Part shown: piece by piece, positions 27,130 through 36,512 of the stretch
How positions within the stretch are numbered: position 1 is the first letter of the stretch
Layout: every line of letters starts with the position of its first letter
Assembly (NCBI RefSeq): GCF_030689645.1
Contig: NZ_JAUYFU010000048.1
Span: 186,001 to 250,000 of the forward strand
DNA from: Humidesulfovibrio sp.
GTDB lineage: Bacteria; Desulfobacterota; Desulfovibrionia; Desulfovibrionales; Desulfovibrionaceae
DNA length: 64,000 nucleotides
Direction of reading: 5' to 3'
The notes under the pieces: generated by a model
What the model was told of the DNA's origin: nothing
Database searches by the model: none
Seen by the model: the letters and a program-made list of their open reading frames with translations, nothing else
Translations under genes and position numbers: made by a program

Positions 27130-27609
27130 CTAGTCGGCCTGGAACAGCCCGCTCTTGCCGCCGCTCTTGTACACCAAGCGACAATCAGTGATGCAGATGT
27201 CCTTCTGCACAGCCTTGCACATATCATAGATGGTGGCCGCAGCGATCTGAGCGGCCACAAGGGCCTCCATCTCAACGCCAGTCTTGGCGCTGGTGCGGGC
27301 CTCGGCCTCGATGCGAATGATGCAGGCAGTCTCGTCTATGTCGAAGCTGACGTCGGCGAAATCAAGTGCAAGGGGATGGCACAACGGGATAAGCTCAGCC
27401 GTGCGTTTGGCGGCCAGGATTCCAGCAATGCGCGCCGTGCCGAGAACCTCGCCCTTGGGCAGGGCCTTCAGGACGAGCAGGCGCATGGTCTCAGAATTCA
27501 ACACCACATCCACCCGCACGCGGGCAATGCGAACACTGTCGTTCTTGCCCGAAACATCCACCATGCGGGCACGTCCAGCATCGTCAAGGTGCGAGAATTC
27601 CTGGCTCAT
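27130..27609 (-). CDS. moaC: Cyclic pyranopterin monophosphate synthase
   Basis: This 159-residue enzyme acts in the first stage of molybdenum/tungsten cofactor synthesis with MoaA. It shows [38 protein letters not shown] and [22 protein letters not shown], all typical of MoaC. The cofactor is needed by formate dehydrogenases and related enzymes in sulfate reducers. It starts 3 bases after dnaJ ends on the same strand, so it is the last gene of an rpoZ-dnaJ-moaC row. Other moa genes are elsewhere. Confidence 0.97.
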   Translation of the reverse strand: MSQEFSHLDDAGRARMVDVSGKNDSVRIARVRVDVVLNSETMRLLVLKALPKGEVLGTARIAGILAAKRTAELIPLCHPLALDFADVSFDIDETACIIRIEAEARTSAKTGVEMEALVAAQIAAATIYDMCKAVQKDICITDCRLVYKSGGKSGLFQAD

Positions 27610-27612
27610 ACT

Positions 27613-28728
27613 CTAATCCCCCATGACCTTTTCTTTGGCCTTCTTGAAGAAGTTCTTGGCCTTCTTCAGGGGTTTTTCGTCTTCCAGCTTGGCAAATTCC
27701 CGCAAGAGTTCTTCCTGCTTTGAGGAAAGACTGGTTGGTGTCTCAACCTTGATTTCAATGAGCAGGTCGCCCTTGCGACCACCGCTCGGATGAGGCAGGC
27801 CCATGCCCCGCAGTTGGAATACTTCTCCGCCCTGAGTCCCCTTGGGAATATCCACAGTGATGGGGTCATCAAGAGTGGGAATCTCGATCTTGTCTCCCAA
27901 AGCGGCCTGCACCATGCTGATGCTGCGCCGCAGGATCAGGTTCTGGTCCTGGCGGTCAAAAGTCTTGTCCACCTCGACGCTGATGACAACGTACAGGTCG
28001 CCATGGGGGCCGCCGTTGACTCCAGCCTCGCCCTCTCCGCGCAGACGCAGGCGCGAGCCGTCGTCCACCCCGGCAGGGATGCGCACCTTGAGTTCGCGAG
28101 TCTGGCTGGTGAGCCCAGCACCCCGGCAGGCAGTGCAGAACTTGGTGATGAGCTTACCCCGGCCATGGCAGCTGGGACAGGTGACCGAGATGCGGAAGAA
28201 CCCTTGCGCCTGCTGCACGCTGCCAGTGCCACGGCACTGTCTGCACTCGGACATCTCGGTGCCCGGCTCCGCGCCTGTGCCCTTGCACTCTGCGCAAGGC
28301 ACGTTCAGGGGGATCTTGAGGGTCACCTCGTCGCCCTTGGCGGCCTGACGGAAGCTAATGTTCAGATTGTAGCGCAGGTCCATGCCGGCCTGGGGGCGTC
28401 GTCCGCCGCCTCGGCCTGCTCCTGCGAAGCCGAACACCTCACCGAAGATGTCGCTGAAGGCTCCGAAGATGTCTTCGGACGAGTTGAAGCCCTGCCCGGC
28501 GCCATTCAGGCCATCGTGCCCGAAGGTGTCGTAACGGCGGCGCTTCTCCGCATCGCGCAAAACATCATAAGCCTCAGCGGCCTCTTTGAACTTCGTCTCT
28601 GCGTCCGGGTCTTCCTGATTGCGGTCGGGATGGAACTCAAAAGCCAATTTTCGGTAGGCGCGCTTGAGTTCGTCTTCCGAGGCGGTCTTCTGCACCCCGA
28701 GGACTTCGTAAAAATCTCGTTTGGACAT
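27613..28728 (-). CDS. dnaJ: Chaperone protein DnaJ
   Basis: This 371-residue full-length type A J protein has a J domain with HPD at 33-35, a Gly/Phe region (about 75-110), four zinc-binding repeats ([32 protein letters not shown]), and the C-terminal substrate-binding domains. It stimulates DnaK ATPase and delivers unfolded clients. dnaK and grpE are not adjacent; instead it follows rpoZ by 11 bases and precedes moaC by 3. No heat-shock inverted repeat (CIRCE) is visible upstream. Confidence 0.97.
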   Translation of the reverse strand: MSKRDFYEVLGVQKTASEDELKRAYRKLAFEFHPDRNQEDPDAETKFKEAAEAYDVLRDAEKRRRYDTFGHDGLNGAGQGFNSSEDIFGAFSDIFGEVFGFAGAGRGGGRRPQAGMDLRYNLNISFRQAAKGDEVTLKIPLNVPCAECKGTGAEPGTEMSECRQCRGTGSVQQAQGFFRISVTCPSCHGRGKLITKFCTACRGAGLTSQTRELKVRIPAGVDDGSRLRLRGEGEAGVNGGPHGDLYVVISVEVDKTFDRQDQNLILRRSISMVQAALGDKIEIPTLDDPITVDIPKGTQGGEVFQLRGMGLPHPSGGRKGDLLIEIKVETPTSLSSKQEELLREFAKLEDEKPLKKAKNFFKKAKEKVMGD

Positions 28729-28739
28729 GAGTCTGTTCT

Positions 28740-28961
28740 TTATGCTTCAGGAGCCTGGATACCGGCCTCGGGGATGGCAGCGCCAGGCAAAACCTTGCCT
28801 TGGGCTATCTCACGCAGGGCGGTGACGGCTTCCTTGTTGTTGGATTCGATGAGGGGGGCGTATCCCTCGCGGTACTGCTTCACGCGCTTGATGGCCATCT
28901 GCACGATGAGAAAGCGATTGGGGACCTTTTCGAGACAATCTTCGACGGTGATTCTCGCCAT
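28740..28961 (-). CDS. rpoZ: RNA polymerase omega subunit
   Basis: This 73-residue protein starts [29 protein letters not shown], the conserved omega N-terminus that folds around the beta-prime C-terminus. AAGGAG seven bases before the ATG at 28961 fixes the start; the longer open frame has a non-omega prefix of 50 residues. It lies 41 bases after the DUF4340 gene and 11 bases before dnaJ. Confidence 0.95.
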   Translation of the reverse strand: MARITVEDCLEKVPNRFLIVQMAIKRVKQYREGYAPLIESNNKEAVTALREIAQGKVLPGAAIPEAGIQAPEA

Positions 28962-29002
28962 GAAGCACTCCTTGTGAACAGGTGTTGAACAGAACTGCCG
29001 CG

Positions 29003-30364
29003 CTACTGCGGGGCTTTGGGCTGCCTCGCGGGCAGATATCCTTGAACATCTTCGAGCAGCTGGCTGGTCACGGGGTAGAACATCTCCTCCGAACCGACCT
29101 TGAGCCAGCACTGGTCCGCCGGAAGGCGGGGATCTGTAAAGAATGTAAACGATGACATCACCTTGCCGTCCTTCGTAAGAAGGTCGAACTCAAGGCGCTG
29201 CACTGCCGGGTAGCCCAGGCGGGCAACGGGTTCGGCTTCGAACCTTAACTCTTTAAGTCTCCACAGCGTCATGTCAATACCGGAGACCTTGCGTCCCGTG
29301 TCGCGCTCCTCCCAGCCGGAGGGCGTCTTATCAACCTGAAGGGTCTGATTGTTCATGGTTGAGTACATGCGCGCACCCTCTACGCGGGATGAATCAAAAT
29401 TAACCACCCCGCGCCACTGCATGTCGTAGGCTTGGCGCACAAGGCTTTTGGCCTTTTCGCGGTCAATAAGGAAACCAGCCGGGTGCCGAGTGGAGCGGCC
29501 ATAAACCTGGTCCGCATCCAACGGTGCAAACAGCTCCAGGCGAAGGGGCGCAGCAGCCTTGGGCATGGTCATCTCAATGCTGCACACAGGCCGACCAGTC
29601 ACCTGCCTGTCAGGCCTGGTGAGAATGACATCCGCATTTACAGCCGTGAGATTGTGGACATACAGCCGCACCTCAGAGGATGTGACGGTGGTGCCCTGCA
29701 TGGATGCGGGAACAACAAAGGTGAACAGATCGTCCTTGCGCTCAAGATCCCACTGGACGCCGTGCGCGCCGTGCAGGGTGAGACGCTGAACATCTTCGCC
29801 CCGCACCTCAAGCAGCCGGGTGTCGAAATAGAAGTCCATGGGCTTGTCGAAATGGTGCAGCACGCTGGCGTCCAGCAGAAACACAGACTCCGGCGCAAGG
29901 GAGCTGTGAGCGTAAAGCGCAGCGCCGGTCGGGGTCTCATGGCCAAGCGTCAGCTTGGCCTCGCGGTCATCAGCGCTGGCAGGCTTGATGTGGATCTGCA
30001 CGGACGGCGCATCCAGCCCCAGGGCCGAGGTGTCTGCGCTGGCGGCCTGCTCCAGCATCTGGCTCGGACGGTTGTGAGCTATGGCGGCAAGCAGAGCCTC
30101 AATGCGGGCCGTGTCTGCGGGCACAGGCAGTGCGTCAGCCTCGGCTCCGTCAAAGCGCACCACCCATCCCGAGGGTTCGCGCAGCAGAGAATAGCGTTCC
30201 TTAGGCGTGGCAACTTCGATGCTCTGCACGGCGTCGATAGTGTAGTCGGGCCAGATGCTCATGGCAAGGCGCTGTTCCTGCTGGTACAGAAAAAAAGCGA
30301 CACCTAGCGCCATAAAGAGCACCAGAAGCAGCATCAGTCCGAAGCGGGTGAATGGGGTGGTCAA
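29003..30364 (-). CDS. Membrane-anchored DUF4340 protein (TTG start)
   Basis: This 453-residue protein has one N-terminal transmembrane helix (about residues 8-27) followed by a large extracytoplasmic DUF4340 region of repeated beta-rich units ([22 protein letters not shown] and later similar stretches). DUF4340 proteins often accompany GldF/GldG-type ABC transporters, but no such transporter is encoded here. The start codon is TTG at 30362-30364 with GGAAGG about 6 bases upstream; no ATG gives the full helix. It is probably the first gene of the row ending in rpoZ-dnaJ-moaC. The function is unknown. Confidence 0.82.
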   Translation of the reverse strand: MTTPFTRFGLMLLLVLFMALGVAFFLYQQEQRLAMSIWPDYTIDAVQSIEVATPKERYSLLREPSGWVVRFDGAEADALPVPADTARIEALLAAIAHNRPSQMLEQAASADTSALGLDAPSVQIHIKPASADDREAKLTLGHETPTGAALYAHSSLAPESVFLLDASVLHHFDKPMDFYFDTRLLEVRGEDVQRLTLHGAHGVQWDLERKDDLFTFVVPASMQGTTVTSSEVRLYVHNLTAVNADVILTRPDRQVTGRPVCSIEMTMPKAAAPLRLELFAPLDADQVYGRSTRHPAGFLIDREKAKSLVRQAYDMQWRGVVNFDSSRVEGARMYSTMNNQTLQVDKTPSGWEERDTGRKVSGIDMTLWRLKELRFEAEPVARLGYPAVQRLEFDLLTKDGKVMSSFTFFTDPRLPADQCWLKVGSEEMFYPVTSQLLEDVQGYLPARQPKAPQ

Positions 30365-30417
30365 GGCTGGCCTTCCGAATATGGCTAAGGGCAGCGCCCA
30401 AGGGGGTGTAACGTGAA

Positions 30418-30436
30418 CCGCGAAGCGGTTTCGCGG
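30418..30436. repeat. Inverted repeat ccgcgaa/ttcgcgg in divergent gap
   Basis: Seven-base perfect arms separated by gcggt lie between the divergent DUF4340 and TtcA-like genes, 54 bases from the TTG start of the former. It could be an operator or a leader hairpin; position and symmetry are the only evidence. Confidence 0.35.
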
Positions 30437-30470
30437 TGCGAAGTATTCAGTTGCTTGTATGTCGACTACG

Positions 30471-30502
30471 CAAAGGAGTTTTAGTTAACCGTGACTCCCT
30501 TG
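30471..30502 (+). repeat. Hairpin-forming repeat upstream of the TtcA-like gene
   Basis: caaaggagt (30471-30479) pairs with actcccttg (30494-30502) with one G-U, across a 14-base loop that contains gttaac. It lies 67 bases before the start codon, in what is probably the mRNA leader. No T-run follows. Confidence 0.3.
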
Positions 30503-30569
30503 CATGTCAAGCTCAAATGCCCTAAGCCCGGGCCTCAGGCAGTTCAGAAAGACAGCTGAGGAGATTCCC

Positions 30570-31352
30570 ATGTCAGGATTCAACAAGCTCTCGTATGCGC
30601 AAAAAAAATGCGTCAGCACCGTGGGCATGCTGATGCAAAAAGTGGATATGGCCGGTCCAGGCGCACGGATTGGGGTCGCTGTGTCCGGTGGGGTGGACAG
30701 CTTCGCCCTCATCAAGACCCTGACCATTCGCAAGGCCATTCTGCCCTTTCCCATCGAACTCATGGTGCTGCACATCAATCCCGGGTTCAGCCCGGACAGC
30801 CACATTCCGCTGGTGGAATGGTGCAAGAGCGAAGGCTTGTCCGCACACATTGAGCTCACCGACCACGGCCCGCGTGCGCACTCCGATGAGAACCGCAAGA
30901 ATTCGCCTTGCTTTCTGTGCGCCATGCTGCGTCGCAAACGGCTGTTTGATCTTTGCCGCGAGTACAACCTGACACACTTGGCCTTTGGCCACAACGCCGA
31001 TGACCTCGTGGTCACCTTTTTTATGAACGTTGTGCAAAACGGACGAGTAGACGGGCTTACGGCATCCGAGGATTTCTTCAAGGGTCGCCTCAGAATCATC
31101 CGGCCTGCGCTATTTTTGGAGAAATCCTTCATGCGTGCTGCAGCACGCCAATGGGAGCTGCCAATCTGGAAGAACGATTGTCCGTCCTCCGGCAGCACCA
31201 GGCGCAAAGAAATTCACGACTGGCTGCAATTGGAGATGGGCCGCGACAAACGCATCCGGCAGAACATTTTTAATGCACTGACGAAATTCCAGCTGGGACG
31301 CCAAAAGGGACTGACGGGGCACGAACTTGACCCCGGTTCCATCATGGGCTAG
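30570..31352 (+). CDS. TtcA-like PP-loop ATPase (tRNA 2-thiocytidine synthetase family)
   Basis: This 260-residue protein has the PP-loop VAVSGGVDSFAL, the CxxC in PCFLCAMLRRKRLF, GHNADDLVVTFFMN, and a third Cys in NDCPSSGSTRR, matching the layout of TtcA, which thiolates cytidine 32 of tRNA using an Fe-S cluster. GAGGAG six bases before the ATG at 30570 fixes the start. The 5' region holds two inverted repeats (30418-30436 and 30471-30502). Other PP-loop tRNA sulfurtransferases share these motifs, so the substrate is inferred. Confidence 0.85.
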   Translation: MSGFNKLSYAQKKCVSTVGMLMQKVDMAGPGARIGVAVSGGVDSFALIKTLTIRKAILPFPIELMVLHINPGFSPDSHIPLVEWCKSEGLSAHIELTDHGPRAHSDENRKNSPCFLCAMLRRKRLFDLCREYNLTHLAFGHNADDLVVTFFMNVVQNGRVDGLTASEDFFKGRLRIIRPALFLEKSFMRAAARQWELPIWKNDCPSSGSTRRKEIHDWLQLEMGRDKRIRQNIFNALTKFQLGRQKGLTGHELDPGSIMG

Positions 31353-31408
31353 GGGAATGAACTCTGGGGTCATGTCCACATTTCATCAAGGCGTAAACAT
31401 AATTTATC

Positions 31409-32311
31409 ATGTTATTCGGCAAGTTCCACATAGTCATCTTCCGCGAGAAGCGCGGCAGCACCCGAAAGTTGCAACTGCGCGGTTGGATGCTGCTTGGCCT
31501 CGGGACGCTTCTGGTGGCGCTTCTGGCTGGAAACCTGGTGCTTCTCAAAAATGCGACCAACAGCGGCACGCTGGAACGCAGCCTGAGCCTCACTGAAAAA
31601 TCCGCCAACGAACAGAAATCACAGCTCCTTAACTTAAGCCAGAAGCTCGTGACCCTTCAAAAAGACGTCTCGCGCATTCGCGATTTCGACTCCAAGCTCA
31701 GGGTGATGATCAACCTTGAGCAGGAAAACACCATGAGCGTGGCATCCCGCGGCGGCCCCGGCCAGGACATGACCAAGGGCTACCTGCCCATCTACAGACA
31801 AGAGCTTCTTGCCCGCAAGATGAATGAATTCTTGCGCCAGCTTTCCGTGGAGGCGCGCCTGGAAGAGGTCCGCCAGCAGGAAATCATCCAGCGCCTGCGC
31901 GCCAACAAGGACGTGCTTGAGTCCACCCCATCGGTGTGGCCCGCCGGCGGCTGGGTTACCTCCGGCTTTGGTTGGCGCAGCTCGCCCTTCACGGCCAAGA
32001 AGGAATTTCACAAGGGGCTCGACATTTCCGCACCAGCCGGAACGCCCATCTACGCCCCCTCACGCGGCGTCGTTTCCTTCATCGAGCGCGACCCCTCCTA
32101 TGGGCTGGTGCTGAACATCACCCATGGCACCGGACTGGTTACGCGCTACGCCCACCTCCAGCGCGTAAACACCAAGCAGGGCCAGGTAGTCCAACGCGGC
32201 GAAGTCATCGCCTTCATCGGTGACTCCGGCCGCAGCACCGGCCCGCACCTGCACTACGAGGTGCGCATCGGCGGCGTTCCCGTGAACCCCATGCGCTACA
32301 TTCTGAACTAG
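31409..32311 (+). CDS. M23-family (LytM-type) peptidase, membrane-anchored
   Basis: This 300-residue protein has a short cytoplasmic tail, one transmembrane helix (about residues 24-46), a coiled coil (about 55-170) and a C-terminal M23 domain (about 190-300) with zinc ligands in FHKGLDISAP and HLHYEV. M23 enzymes cut peptidoglycan cross-bridges or act as amidase activators; both sets of zinc ligands are present, so it is probably active. It lies just before the flagellar row, 161 bases upstream of fliR, but a link to flagellar assembly is only positional. Confidence 0.92.
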   Translation: MLFGKFHIVIFREKRGSTRKLQLRGWMLLGLGTLLVALLAGNLVLLKNATNSGTLERSLSLTEKSANEQKSQLLNLSQKLVTLQKDVSRIRDFDSKLRVMINLEQENTMSVASRGGPGQDMTKGYLPIYRQELLARKMNEFLRQLSVEARLEEVRQQEIIQRLRANKDVLESTPSVWPAGGWVTSGFGWRSSPFTAKKEFHKGLDISAPAGTPIYAPSRGVVSFIERDPSYGLVLNITHGTGLVTRYAHLQRVNTKQGQVVQRGEVIAFIGDSGRSTGPHLHYEVRIGGVPVNPMRYILN

Positions 32312-32352
32312 CGCCTCCATCCGCCCGCCAACGCGGCGCAACACCCCGCAGA

Positions 32353-32381
32353 ACCTTGCCACTTTACGCACTGCGCAAGGT
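32353..32381 (+). repeat. Inverted repeat between the M23 gene and fliR
   Basis: accttgc (32353-32359) and gcaaggt (32375-32381) form a 7-base stem with a 15-base loop, 41 bases after the M23 stop. There is no T-run, so a weak terminator or an operator before fliR are equally possible. Confidence 0.3.
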
Positions 32382-32472
32382 GGGCTAGGTACAAAGAGCT
32401 GCGCCCAATCACAGGTACGCGCAATGTGCGCGGCCATTTATGCGCAGCCATACAAACGTGTGATGGCGGGCA

Positions 32473-33258
32473 ATGGACATCTTCAATTTCGACCCGAGCA
32501 TGGTTTTGAGCTTTTACCTCACGCTGTTCCGAATCAGCGTGGTGCTCTTCATCATGCCTTTTTTCGGGGACACCCTGCCCAACGTGATGAAAGCCTCCCT
32601 GCTGCTGGTGCTCTCCCTGGCCGTATGGCCCAACCTCTCGTTTCCCGGCACGGCCTTTCCGGCCCACCCCTTCAACATCGCCATTATGTTCGCGGGCGAA
32701 ATTGTGCTCGGCATGACTCTGGGCTGCATCGTGCGCATGCTCGTCGCCGCTGTGCAGATTGGCGGCGCCATCATCAACTTCCAAATGGGATTCTCCATGG
32801 TCAACTCCATCGACCCCCTCACGGGTCAGCAGGAGCCCATGACAACGCACTTCATTTACATGTGCACCATGCTCACCTTCCTGTCCCTCAATGGGCACCT
32901 GCACCTTATCAAGGCCCTTGGCTCCAGTTTCGACATAGTGCCGCCGGGGGGCCTTTTCCTTTCCCCGGAACTCATGAACGAAGTCATGCTCTTCTCCAAA
33001 CAGATGTTCGTGCTGGGCGTGCGCATCGCCGCGCCAGTCATCATGGCGCTATTCCTTGTGGACCTGGCCCTGGCGCTCATTTCTCGCATGGCCCCGCAAA
33101 TGAACATCCTGGTAATGGGCTTCCCCCTCAAAATCGCCGTCGGCTTCCTCTTCCTCTCTTATGTCATGGAGATAATGAGTGAATATGTCACCAACTTCAT
33201 CGTGGCCATGGACGGGGTGCTGATTCACCTGATGAAGCTTGGCGCACCGCACACCTAG
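32473..33258 (+). CDS. fliR: Flagellar export apparatus protein FliR
   Basis: This 261-residue polytopic membrane protein has about six hydrophobic segments, the FliR-type LFRISVVLFIMPFFG near the N-terminus, and GGAIINFQMGFSMVNSIDP in the middle. FliR forms the export gate of the flagellar type III system with FliP and FliQ and contacts FlhB. It is followed 24 bases later by flhB, the usual order. fliP and fliQ are not in the window. Confidence 0.95.
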   Translation: MDIFNFDPSMVLSFYLTLFRISVVLFIMPFFGDTLPNVMKASLLLVLSLAVWPNLSFPGTAFPAHPFNIAIMFAGEIVLGMTLGCIVRMLVAAVQIGGAIINFQMGFSMVNSIDPLTGQQEPMTTHFIYMCTMLTFLSLNGHLHLIKALGSSFDIVPPGGLFLSPELMNEVMLFSKQMFVLGVRIAAPVIMALFLVDLALALISRMAPQMNILVMGFPLKIAVGFLFLSYVMEIMSEYVTNFIVAMDGVLIHLMKLGAPHT

Positions 33259-33282
33259 CGGCACACAGAGGAACCACAGGAA

Positions 33283-34347
33283 ATGTCGAGAGAAGATCCT
33301 AGTAGAACAGAAAAGGCGACGCCAAAGCGGATCAAGAAAGCCCGCGATGAAGGCAGCGTCGCCAAATCCGCCGAACTCAGCAAGGTGGTGGTGCTCCTTG
33401 CTGGGGTCGTGGCCATGCGCTACATGGGCGAGTTCTTTTTCAACAACATAAACGAAGTCTTCCACTGGTTCTTCACTGAAGGTCTGCGCCAACCCCTTAA
33501 TCAACGAACCGTGCATAGCATGCTCCTGTGGTCCTCGCTCAAGATTGCTTACATGGTTCTCCCGGTGATGCTTATCATCGCAGCCGCGGCGTACATCACA
33601 ATGCGGCTGCAGGTCGGCAAACTCTGGTCCCTCAAATTCCAGTGGGACAGAATCAATCTCAACATATTCAGCTCACTGAAGCAGATGATGGCCAGCCCAG
33701 AAACTCTGGTGCGCCTGGGGCGCGATGTCGCCCAAGCCCTGGCTGTCGGCATCGCCCCGTATATTGTAATCAAGCAGGAGCTTCCAAACCTCATCCCACT
33801 GTTCCACCAGAACATAATGGGCATCACCACATACATGCTGCTCGTCTCGTACAAGATGATCTGCTATGCCCTGGTGCCCATGATCCTCATCGCGCTGGCT
33901 GACTTGTGGTGGACACGCTACCGCTACGAAGACAACCTGATGATGACCAAGGGAGAGACCAAGGACGAGCGCCGGCAGATGGAAGGCGACCCGGAAATCA
34001 AGCAGAAGCAGCTACGCAAAATGTTTGAGGTCATGGGGCGCAGGCTCAACACCACAGTTCCCAAGGCCGACGTGGTCATCACAAACCCCACGCACTACGC
34101 CATCGCCCTGCGCTACGATGTCACCGAGGCCCCAGCACCAATGGTTCTGGCCAAGGGCGTAGACCGCATGGCGCTTAAAATACGTGAAATAGCAATAGAA
34201 AACGACATCCCCCTGCACGAGAACCCTCCTCTGGCACAAGCTTTGTATAAGCAGGTGGAAATCGGCGAGACAATCCCCGAAGAGATGTATCAGGCAGTGG
34301 CGGCAATTCTCGCCAAGCTGGCGAAATTCAAGAAGCGCCCGACCTGA
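33283..34347 (+). CDS. flhB: Flagellar export switch protein FlhB
   Basis: This 354-residue protein opens with the conserved SREDPSRTEKATPKRIKKARDEG, has four transmembrane segments (between about residues 33 and 210), and a cytoplasmic domain with the autocleavage motif NPTHYA (Asn268-Pro269). Cleavage there switches the export substrate from hook to filament proteins. The length is normal. It precedes flhA by 58 bases. Confidence 0.97.
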   Translation: MSREDPSRTEKATPKRIKKARDEGSVAKSAELSKVVVLLAGVVAMRYMGEFFFNNINEVFHWFFTEGLRQPLNQRTVHSMLLWSSLKIAYMVLPVMLIIAAAAYITMRLQVGKLWSLKFQWDRINLNIFSSLKQMMASPETLVRLGRDVAQALAVGIAPYIVIKQELPNLIPLFHQNIMGITTYMLLVSYKMICYALVPMILIALADLWWTRYRYEDNLMMTKGETKDERRQMEGDPEIKQKQLRKMFEVMGRRLNTTVPKADVVITNPTHYAIALRYDVTEAPAPMVLAKGVDRMALKIREIAIENDIPLHENPPLAQALYKQVEIGETIPEEMYQAVAAILAKLAKFKKRPT

Positions 34348-34405
34348 TCTCCCCTTCGCGAGTTGATGCCCTGGCCGGTTTCAAACCGAGAGGAGCGTCA
34401 ACAAA

Positions 34406-36508
34406 ATGTCCCAGAGCGCCAAATTCGCCTCCATAGACATCGACTACGCAAAGTTCGCCAAGCAAGGCGACATCATGCTGGCTGTTGGCGTCGTCATCAT
34501 CCTCATGATGATGCTCGTGCCCATGCCCACGCTCCTCCTCGACCTCATGCTCACCTTCAGCATCAGCATTTCCATCGTGGTGCTCGTCACCTGCATGTTC
34601 TTGGAATCGCCCATGGAGTTCACGATCTTTCCTTCGCTGCTCTTGGTCACGACATTGCTCCGGCTGTCGCTGAATGTCGCCTCGACGCGCCTCATTCTGC
34701 TGCACGGCCATGAGGGGACAGGAGCCGCTGGCGGCGTCATCCAAAGCTTCGGAGAATTCGTCGTCGGCGGCAACTACGCCATCGGCATCGTCATCTTCTT
34801 CATCCTGTTCACCATCAACAAAACCGTCATCGTCGCCGGTATGACGCGCATCGCAGAAGTCGCCGCACGCTTCACCCTGGACTCCATGCCCGGCAAGCAG
34901 ATGGCGGTTGAAGCAGACCTGAACGCCGGGCTCATCGACGAGCCAGAAGCCACCCGCCGTCGTGACAAGATCCGCAAGGAAGCCGACTTCTACGGCGCCA
35001 TGGACGGCGCGGGCAAGTTCGTGCAGGGAGACGTCAAGGCCGGAATGATCATGCTTTTGATCAACATCTTCGGCGGATTCTTCATCGGCGTATTCCAGAA
35101 GGGCATGCCCTGGATGGACGCCGCGCGCACCTACACGCTGCTGACCATCGGCGACGGTCTCGTCGCCACCATCCCCTCGCTTATCATCTCCACCGCGTCC
35201 GGCATCATTGTCTCCCGCGCCGCGGCAGAGGCCAAGATGGGCGAGGAGTTCCTGGGACAGTTGACCTTCCACCACCGAGCCCTCAAGCTCGTTTCCGGCA
35301 TCCTGCTCGTGTTTGGCCTTGTGCCGGGCCTGCCCACCCTGCCCTTCCTCACCTTTAGCGCGCTCATTTACTGGATCGCCGGAGTGGCCGAGCGCACCCG
35401 CCCAGCCCACGACGCCCAGCAGCAGGCCGAAAAGAACAAGGGCGCCGCACCCAAGCTCGATACGCCCGAAGAGGTGCAGTCCCTGCTGCCGCTCGACCAG
35501 TTGGAACTGGAGGTCGGCTACGGCCTCATCCCGCTGGTGGACGAGGAACAGAACGGGAACCTGCTGTCACGCATAAGGAGCATCCGTCGTCAGTTTGCCT
35601 TGGATATGGGCGTGGTCATCCCCTCGCTGCACCTGCGCGACAACCTCCAGCTCAAGCCTGGCGAGTACCGCGTGCTGGTAAAGGGCAACCCCATCGCCTC
35701 TGCGGAAATCCTCATCGACCACTTCCTGGCCATGGACCCAGGCGACGCCAAGCATCGCATCGAAGGCGTTGCTACGGTGGAGCCGGCCTTCAACTTGCCC
35801 GCTGTTTGGATTCCTGAGGCACGTCGCGAGGCTGCCATGCTTGCTGGCTACACAGTGGTTGATCCGTCCACAGTGGTCGCCACACATTTGACGGAAGTCT
35901 TCCGCCGCAGCCTTCACGAGTTCCTGGGCCGCCAGGAAGTGCAGGAACTTTTGAACAATCTGGCCAAGCGCGCTCCCAAGGCAGTGGAGAACCTGGTCCC
36001 CGGTGTGCTTCAACTTGGCACAGTGCAGAAGGTGCTGCAGAATCTGGTTCGCGAGAGCATCTCCATCCGCGACATGCTCTCCATCGTGGAGGCCCTGGCC
36101 GATTACGGCCCGGCCGTCCAGGATGCGGCAATGCTCACCGAGTACGTGCGCTCCCGCATGGGCCGCACCATCGTCAAGGGATATCTGGCGAGCGACAATT
36201 CCCTGCCCATCGTCACCCTTTCGAGCGACATTGACGCCACGCTCATGAGCAGCCTGCGCAACACGGATCAGGGCGGATACTTGGCGCTTGAACCTGCCAA
36301 GGCGCAGCAGATCATCAAGGCCATCGGCAACGCCCAGGAAAGCGCCGTGGGCACGGACGGCCAGCCTGTCCTGCTTACCACTCCACAGGTTCGCCCGCAC
36401 TTGGCCCAATTGTTGCTTCGGTTCCTGCCAACCATGCCCGTGATATCACAGGCGGAGATACCGGCAGATATCAGAATCCAATCATTGGCCACTGTTAAAC
36501 TGAGCTAG
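34406..36508 (+). CDS. flhA: Flagellar export gate protein FlhA
   Basis: This 700-residue protein has an N-terminal membrane domain with eight hydrophobic segments (about 20-330, including the conserved FHIPEP-region equivalents such as TRIAEVAARFTLDSMPGKQMAVEADL) and a large cytoplasmic domain (about 350-700) that docks chaperone-substrate complexes. The length is standard. It is followed 4 bases later by flhF, so translation of the two is probably linked. Confidence 0.97.
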   Translation: MSQSAKFASIDIDYAKFAKQGDIMLAVGVVIILMMMLVPMPTLLLDLMLTFSISISIVVLVTCMFLESPMEFTIFPSLLLVTTLLRLSLNVASTRLILLHGHEGTGAAGGVIQSFGEFVVGGNYAIGIVIFFILFTINKTVIVAGMTRIAEVAARFTLDSMPGKQMAVEADLNAGLIDEPEATRRRDKIRKEADFYGAMDGAGKFVQGDVKAGMIMLLINIFGGFFIGVFQKGMPWMDAARTYTLLTIGDGLVATIPSLIISTASGIIVSRAAAEAKMGEEFLGQLTFHHRALKLVSGILLVFGLVPGLPTLPFLTFSALIYWIAGVAERTRPAHDAQQQAEKNKGAAPKLDTPEEVQSLLPLDQLELEVGYGLIPLVDEEQNGNLLSRIRSIRRQFALDMGVVIPSLHLRDNLQLKPGEYRVLVKGNPIASAEILIDHFLAMDPGDAKHRIEGVATVEPAFNLPAVWIPEARREAAMLAGYTVVDPSTVVATHLTEVFRRSLHEFLGRQEVQELLNNLAKRAPKAVENLVPGVLQLGTVQKVLQNLVRESISIRDMLSIVEALADYGPAVQDAAMLTEYVRSRMGRTIVKGYLASDNSLPIVTLSSDIDATLMSSLRNTDQGGYLALEPAKAQQIIKAIGNAQESAVGTDGQPVLLTTPQVRPHLAQLLLRFLPTMPVISQAEIPADIRIQSLATVKLS

Positions 36509-36512
36509 TGCC

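Noticed and set aside
27790-28977. 395-codon plus-strand frame opposite dnaJ and rpoZ
   Set aside because: Antisense shadow of two certain genes, without any recognisable domain.
34328-35410. 360-codon minus-strand frame opposite flhA
   Set aside because: Low-complexity Asp/His/Glu/Gly-rich translation, typical of an antisense frame in G+C-rich DNA.
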